Assembly (NCBI GenBank): GCA_028289305.1
Contig: JANQQO010000062.1
Coordinates: 1 to 10,255 of the forward strand
Direction of reading: 5' to 3'
Source of the DNA: Rickettsiales bacterium
GTDB taxonomy: Bacteria > Pseudomonadota > Alphaproteobacteria > Rickettsiales > JANQQO01
DNA length: 10,255 nt
A program made the position numbers and the translations under genes. Positions 6,808 through 10,255 of the stretch are shown piece by piece (position 1 is the stretch's first letter; the number at the start of each line of letters is the position of its first letter). The notes below the pieces were generated by a model that saw only the letters and a program-made list of their open reading frames with translations, was not told the DNA's origin and ran no database searches.

Positions 6808-6850
6808 ACAAAATCTAGTATTCGGTTAGACGCCTAACAAAAGATTTTGT
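6808..6850 (+). promoter_or_regulatory. Nested inverted repeat in the carboxypeptidase leader
   Basis: The outer arms are ACAAAATCT (6808-6816) and AGATTTTGT (6842-6850), a perfect 9-base match. Inside is a second hairpin, GTTAG (6825-6829) and CTAAC (6834-6838), with the loop ACGC. Between them lies an asymmetric internal loop (8 and 3 bases). In RNA it would make a two-tiered stem ending 20 bases before the ribosome binding site. It does not end in a T-run and no gene precedes it on this strand, so a terminator is unlikely. It may be a leader structure affecting mRNA stability or translation, or a DNA site. No known riboswitch class is recognised. Confidence 0.4.
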
Positions 6851-6870
6851 ATGGTGAGGGTTCAACTACC

Positions 6871-6875
6871 AGGAG
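6871..6875 (+). promoter_or_regulatory. Ribosome binding site of the carboxypeptidase gene
   Basis: AGGAG lies five bases before the ATG at 6881 and decides for that start over the in-frame ATG at 6851. The signal peptide also begins properly at 6881. Confidence 0.75.
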
Positions 6876-6880
6876 ATGTA

Positions 6881-7831
6881 ATGCGCTACATTTTTATCGC
6901 TCTGTGTGTCTTTCTTGTCTCGTCTGCCCTGCCGTCACAGGCATCGGCTGGCTCTAGCCGCTACGCTTCACTGGTTGTCCATACTGATAGCGGCGTTGTC
7001 TTGCACCAGAAAAACGCGCAAGAGCCCCGCCACCCGGCTTCTCTCACCAAAATGATGACGCTTTACCTGGCATTTGATGCCCTAAAGAAGCGGCATCTGC
7101 GCTTCAATCAATATATTCCTGTATCGCGTAAGGCCGCCGCTCAGCCACGCCTTAGCCTGGGCCTTAAGCGCGGTGGTAAAGTCACCGTACGCGATGCCGT
7201 AAACTCCATCGCCGTACATTCTGCTAATGATAGCGCCGTTGTGCTCGCAGAAGCGATCGCCGGTAGCGAGTGGCGCTTCGTACAGCGCATGAACCGCACG
7301 GCACGCCGACTTGGCATGCGCAGCACCACCTTCCAAAATGCCACCGGCCTACATCATAAAAACCAAGTCACTACCGCCCGTGATATGGCGCGGCTGATCA
7401 TTGCGCTACAGCGCGATTTCCCGAAATACTACCGCCTGATGGCGCGTAAAAGCTTCAGTTTTCAAGGCCATCGCTATTACACCCATAACGGCGTGCTCAA
7501 GCGTTTTCGTGGCGCCACAGGTGGAAAAACAGGGTATATCCGTGCTTCCGGCTATAACCTTGCCGCTTCAGCAACGCGGCACAATCGTCGGTTGGTCTCT
7601 GTCGTCATGGGCGGGAGAACGGCGCAATATCGCGATCGTATGATGACAACCTTGCTGGAAAGAGGCTTCAAGCAACTCTCCGGTAATTATCGTATGTTAG
7701 AAAACTTTGCTAGCAACTTCCCTGTGCCCAAGCAAAAGCCCTGGGCAACACCACCGATCAATGTGGCGATACAAGATCTCGATTTCTGGGAGGTTTTCTC
7801 AGCCAACGCTATCGCAAACGAGCAGAACTAG
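6881..7831 (+). CDS. D-alanyl-D-alanine carboxypeptidase (peptidase S11, PBP5-like)
   Basis: This periplasmic DD-carboxypeptidase would remove the terminal D-Ala from peptidoglycan pentapeptides and so limit cross-linking. The 316-residue protein has a signal peptide with probable cleavage after ASA at residue 23. All three penicillin-binding motifs are intact: S54-L-T-K57 with the nucleophile serine, S114-A-N116, and K216-T-G in ATGGKTGYI. The S11 domain fills most of the chain. After about residue 265 there are only some 50 residues, without the beta-sandwich domain and amphipathic anchor of E. coli PBP5 and without a SPOR repeat, so it is probably soluble. The mature part is strongly basic. 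It is the only plus-strand gene here, divergent from hemB and convergent with rpsD. The cell-wall theme matches the nearby transglycosylase, though the two are transcribed apart. Confidence 0.94.
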   Translation: MRYIFIALCVFLVSSALPSQASAGSSRYASLVVHTDSGVVLHQKNAQEPRHPASLTKMMTLYLAFDALKKRHLRFNQYIPVSRKAAAQPRLSLGLKRGGKVTVRDAVNSIAVHSANDSAVVLAEAIAGSEWRFVQRMNRTARRLGMRSTTFQNATGLHHKNQVTTARDMARLIIALQRDFPKYYRLMARKSFSFQGHRYYTHNGVLKRFRGATGGKTGYIRASGYNLAASATRHNRRLVSVVMGGRTAQYRDRMMTTLLERGFKQLSGNYRMLENFASNFPVPKQKPWATPPINVAIQDLDFWEVFSANAIANEQN

Positions 7832-7873
7832 CGCTATTTAAGAGGCCATGATAGGTGAGTTTAGCGGCGCTTA

Positions 7874-8494
7874 CTAGCGTGAGTAGAACTCAATAACCAG
7901 ATTCGGCTCCATCATCACCGCATACGGCACTTCTGCTGCACTTGGTGCGCGGACGAATGTACCGCGGAACGCTTTGGGATCCAGCGTCAGGTAATGCGGC
8001 ACATCGCGGTCTATATTTTGCAGTGCTTCCTGCACGATAGGCATCGCGCGTGACTTTTCCCGTATCTCGATCACATCACCATCTTTCACACGATAGCTCG
8101 GTACGTTCACGATTTTACCGTTTACCAACACGTGCTTATGGTTCACAAACTGGCGTGCCGCAAACACGGTCGGTACAAAATTCAAGCGATACACAACAAT
8201 ATCCAGGCGCCGCTCCAGCAAAGCAATCAAGTGCTCACTAGTGTCACCTTTGCGCCGCGTTGCTTCTTTATAGATGCCACGGAATTGTTTCTCAGAGATA
8301 TTCCCGTAGTACTTTTTCAGCTGCTGCTTAGCATTCAACTGCGTACCAAAATCCGAGAGAATCCGGCGTTTACCCAGCGCACCATGCTGGCCCGGAGGAT
8401 AGTTCTTCCGGTTAAACGGGTCCTTGGCTGAACCCCACAAACTCGCGCCTAAGCGCCGGCTAATCTTATATTTCGCGTTATGTCTTTTACTCAT
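7874..8494 (-). CDS. rpsD: 30S ribosomal protein S4
   Basis: S4 is a primary 16S rRNA-binding protein that starts assembly of the small subunit and helps form the mRNA entry channel. The 206-residue protein shows the family N-terminus MSKRHNAKYKISRRLG, YPPGQHG (32-38), SDFGTQLNAKQQLKKYYGN, an S4 RNA-binding domain at about 94-155 (RQFVNHKHVLVNGKIVNVPSY), and the C-terminal EPNLVIEFYSR. It has no zinc-binding cysteines. The open frame extends 20 codons upstream to 8554, but that ATG sits on the promoter -35, and the conserved start is at 8494. Two stop codons stand in tandem (TAG TAA). The ribosome binding site is weak (AAGTGG). The gene stands apart from the other ribosomal protein genes. Confidence 0.97.
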   Translation of the reverse strand: MSKRHNAKYKISRRLGASLWGSAKDPFNRKNYPPGQHGALGKRRILSDFGTQLNAKQQLKKYYGNISEKQFRGIYKEATRRKGDTSEHLIALLERRLDIVVYRLNFVPTVFAARQFVNHKHVLVNGKIVNVPSYRVKDGDVIEIREKSRAMPIVQEALQNIDRDVPHYLTLDPKAFRGTFVRAPSAAEVPYAVMMEPNLVIEFYSR

Positions 8495-8526
8495 TAATAA
8501 CCACTTTTTATAGGTTAAGGCCCGCC

Positions 8527-8554
8527 AATCTACGCATTTCCCTGCATTTGTCAA
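8527..8554 (-). promoter_or_regulatory. Promoter of rpsD (sigma70 type)
   Basis: TTGACA (8549-8554), a perfect -35, and TAGATT (8527-8532) are 16 bases apart on the minus strand, in the 81-base gap between trmJ and rpsD. An A/T-rich stretch lies upstream. Transcription would begin near 8520, with a leader of about 26 bases. This is the best promoter match in the window. Confidence 0.55.
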
Positions 8555-8575
8555 ATAGATATTCGCATAAATATG

Positions 8576-9283
8576 CTATTTACCGAGCGCCTTCACAATC
8601 CCGCGTAGAATCCGCACCTCCCTCTCTGTCAGCTCCATGCGCTGAAAAATATTCTGAATATGCTGTACCATCCGCTCACGCTTCTCTTCCACTCGAAAGA
8701 ACGCCGTCTTATCCAGTGCCGCCTCTAATTGCTGCAAAAACCCCTCCACATCACCGCGCGTGGCCCACTCCTCCTGCATCTCCGCCGTCACCTCTTCCCG
8801 ACCTGCCTGGCTCCACGCATAGCTTATCACCGCCACCGCCTGCGCCAAGTTCAGCGAAGGATAGCTTGGATTCGCCGGTATCGTCACCACCGCCTGTGCC
8901 TGCACCACATCTTTATTGCTGAGTCCTGATTTCTCTGGACCAAACACAAAGCCACAGCGCTTTTTCTGCTCCGCCTTCTTCCAGATCTGCTCTGCCACTG
9001 CTTCTGGCAGCAATACCGGCTTCACCATATCCCGCAATCGCGCTGTCACCGCAAACACATCCTGCAGATCCGCCACCGCATCGGCAAGATCCTCATACAC
9101 TCCCGCCGCATCCACCAGTGAGACCGCATCCGCCGCCATAGCGCGTGCTTTTTCATTCGGCCAGCCATCCCGTGGCTGCACGATACGCAATTCTTCCAAG
9201 CCGAAATTCATCATCACCCGCGCCGCAGCGCCAATATTCTCGCCCATCTGGGGCTGCACTAGAATTACGACAGGTTTTGTCAC
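8576..9283 (-). CDS. trmJ: tRNA (cytidine/uridine-32-2'-O)-methyltransferase, TrmJ family
   Basis: This SPOUT-class, AdoMet-dependent methyltransferase probably methylates the 2'-OH of nucleotide 32 in tRNA anticodon loops. The three SPOUT motifs are visible in the 235-residue protein: the N-terminal VQPQMGENIGAAAR with N16 and the conserved R22, the knot segment FVFGPEKSGLSN (112-123), and IPANPSYPSLNLAQAVAV (135-152). A helical C-terminal extension (about 165-235), typical of TrmJ, ends in ILRGIVKALGK. The start is GTG at 9283, since an in-frame TAA (the cimA stop) directly precedes it and the first strand begins at residue 5. No clear ribosome binding site is seen, so coupling to cimA translation is likely. 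The exact target nucleotide rests on family membership; related LasT-like enzymes have other or unknown targets. Confidence 0.9.
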   Translation of the reverse strand: MTKPVVILVQPQMGENIGAAARVMMNFGLEELRIVQPRDGWPNEKARAMAADAVSLVDAAGVYEDLADAVADLQDVFAVTARLRDMVKPVLLPEAVAEQIWKKAEQKKRCGFVFGPEKSGLSNKDVVQAQAVVTIPANPSYPSLNLAQAVAVISYAWSQAGREEVTAEMQEEWATRGDVEGFLQQLEAALDKTAFFRVEEKRERMVQHIQNIFQRMELTEREVRILRGIVKALGK

Positions 9284-10255
9284 TTACGAATGCAGTAATT
9301 GGTAGGTAATCGCATCATGCAATGCATTATACGACGCATCAATAATATTCCCGGAAACACCCACGGTAAACCAGCGCCGATCCTTCGCATCCGCCGTTTC
9401 GATCAACACCCGCGTGATCGCTTCCGTACCCCGCTCCGGCGTGATAATCCGCACCTTATAATCCACCAGGCGAATATCCGCTAGCTTCTTATACTTCCAC
9501 GCTAATGCCTTGCGCAGCGCACGATTGAGCGCGTTCACCGGGCCATTACCCTCCTGCACTTCCATGATTTCTTCCTCATCCACGCGCAACTTCACGGTTG
9601 CTTCAGAAAGCGTAACCAGCTCACCCTTCGCATTCCAGCGCCGCTCGTCAATCACACGAAAGCTCCGCAGATCATAAAACTCCGGCACTTTGCCCAAAAA
9701 CCGCTTGGCCAGCAGCTCAAAGCTCGCATCCGCCCCATCATAGGCATAACCTGCATTCTCCCGCTTCTTCACTTCTTCCACCAATGCGGCGATACGCTTC
9801 TGCATCTGCTCACTACGCGTATCCACCTTAATGCCGATCTGTGCCAGGCGGTTCAATATAGTAGCCTTACCTGCTTGATCAGAAATCAGCATCAGCCGTG
9901 CATTACCCACTGCTTCCGGATCAATATGTTCATAGCTCTTCGGATGTTTCACCACCGCCGACACATGCAGCCCGCCCTTATGCGCAAAGGCCGATGACCC
10001 CACATACGCCGCATGCGCATAGCGCGGCCGATTCAACCGGTCATCCAGCGCATGGGCAATTTTCGTGATTTTCTTCAGCGACGCCTTGGAGACACCCGTG
10101 TCATAACCCATCTTCAGCATCAGCGTAGGAATAATCGAGATCAGATTTGCGTTGCCACAACGCTCACCATACCCGCCTATCGTACCCTGCACCTGGCGCA
10201 CACCCGCACGCACCGCCGCCAACGAGTTCGCCACCCCGTTTTCTGTATCATTATG
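9284..10255 (-). CDS. cimA: Citramalate synthase, 5' end cut by window edge
   Basis: CimA condenses pyruvate with acetyl-CoA to (R)-citramalate, giving 2-oxobutyrate and isoleucine without threonine deaminase. The 323 visible residues start inside the catalytic barrel at HNDTENGVANS, the second histidine of the HxHND metal site. GYGERCGNANL follows, with its metal-ligand asparagine 34 residues after that histidine, as in LeuA. SSAFAHKGGLHVSAVVKHP and the long C-terminal regulatory/dimer domain (from about residue 170) fit the CimA branch (TIGR00977 type) better than 2-isopropylmalate synthase. The HNDTEN sequence and the C-terminal GNGPVNALNRAL are typical. The family has roughly 520-540 residues, so about 200 N-terminal residues lie outside the window. 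The frame is open to the last base; the GTG at 10234 is an internal valine, not a start. Homocitrate synthase is less likely. Confidence 0.9.
   Translation of the reverse strand, partial: HNDTENGVANSLAAVRAGVRQVQGTIGGYGERCGNANLISIIPTLMLKMGYDTGVSKASLKKITKIAHALDDRLNRPRYAHAAYVGSSAFAHKGGLHVSAVVKHPKSYEHIDPEAVGNARLMLISDQAGKATILNRLAQIGIKVDTRSEQMQKRIAALVEEVKKRENAGYAYDGADASFELLAKRFLGKVPEFYDLRSFRVIDERRWNAKGELVTLSEATVKLRVDEEEIMEVQEGNGPVNALNRALRKALAWKYKKLADIRLVDYKVRIITPERGTEAITRVLIETADAKDRRWFTVGVSGNIIDASYNALHDAITYQLLHS

Noticed and set aside
6851..6880. Start of the carboxypeptidase at the ATG at 6851
   Set aside because: It would put ten extra residues before the signal peptide, and AGGAG stands directly before the ATG at 6881.
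7832..7873. Terminator in the gap between the convergent carboxypeptidase and rpsD genes
   Set aside because: Only a weak 5-base pairing (CGCTA/TAGCG) with a 25-base loop and no T-run is present on either strand; no intrinsic terminator can be supported.
8495..8554. Extended N-terminus of S4 from the ATG at 8554
   Set aside because: It overlaps the TTGACA -35 box; the conserved S4 N-terminus begins at 8494.
8565..8576. GCATA-AA-TATGC inverted repeat at the end of trmJ
   Set aside because: It is a short A/T-rich 12-base palindrome without a T-run, easily expected by chance; not called as terminator or operator.

Overview
The window reads as an ordinary housekeeping stretch of an alphaproteobacterial chromosome of roughly 50% GC. 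Four things point to this group. A small AtpI/AtpZ-type gene lies directly before atpB. A DUF721 gene adjoins a DsbA-type thioredoxin gene. HemB has the Mg-type aspartate metal site. RpsD has a cysteine-free N-terminus, and its gene stands alone with its own promoter. I cannot name a genus. There are no mobile elements, CRISPR arrays, tRNA or rRNA genes, and no sign of recent transfer. Twelve genes fill almost all of the sequence.

Left block (about 1-6680, all minus strand). In transcription order: hemB, a Sel1-repeat periplasmic protein, an Slt70-like lytic transglycosylase, rnhB, a DUF721/DciA-family gene, a DsbA-type oxidoreductase, atpI and atpB (cut by the window edge). Spacing is very tight: slt/rnhB overlap by 1 base, rnhB/DUF721 by 8 and DUF721/dsbA by 10. 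This suggests one long transcription unit starting before hemB. A promoter-like sequence overlapping the end of dsbA may give the F0 ATP-synthase genes their own start. The unit mixes haem synthesis, cell-wall turnover, envelope thiol chemistry, replication/repair and energy conversion.

Divergent region (about 6680-6880). It separates hemB (minus) from a D-alanyl-D-alanine carboxypeptidase gene (plus). It holds promoter-like sequences for both directions, a perfect 16-base palindrome over the proposed -35 of the carboxypeptidase gene, and a nested inverted repeat that would fold in that gene's 5' leader. This is the least explained part of the window.

Right block (about 7874-10255, minus strand). 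In transcription order: cimA (citramalate synthase, N-terminus outside the window), trmJ (tRNA 2'-O-methyltransferase) and rpsD (ribosomal protein S4, with a good sigma70-type promoter). cimA and trmJ abut in the same frame, separated only by one TAA. The carboxypeptidase gene and rpsD converge on a 42-base gap.

I looked for a novel system and did not find one. The findings are small regulatory or sequence-level observations.
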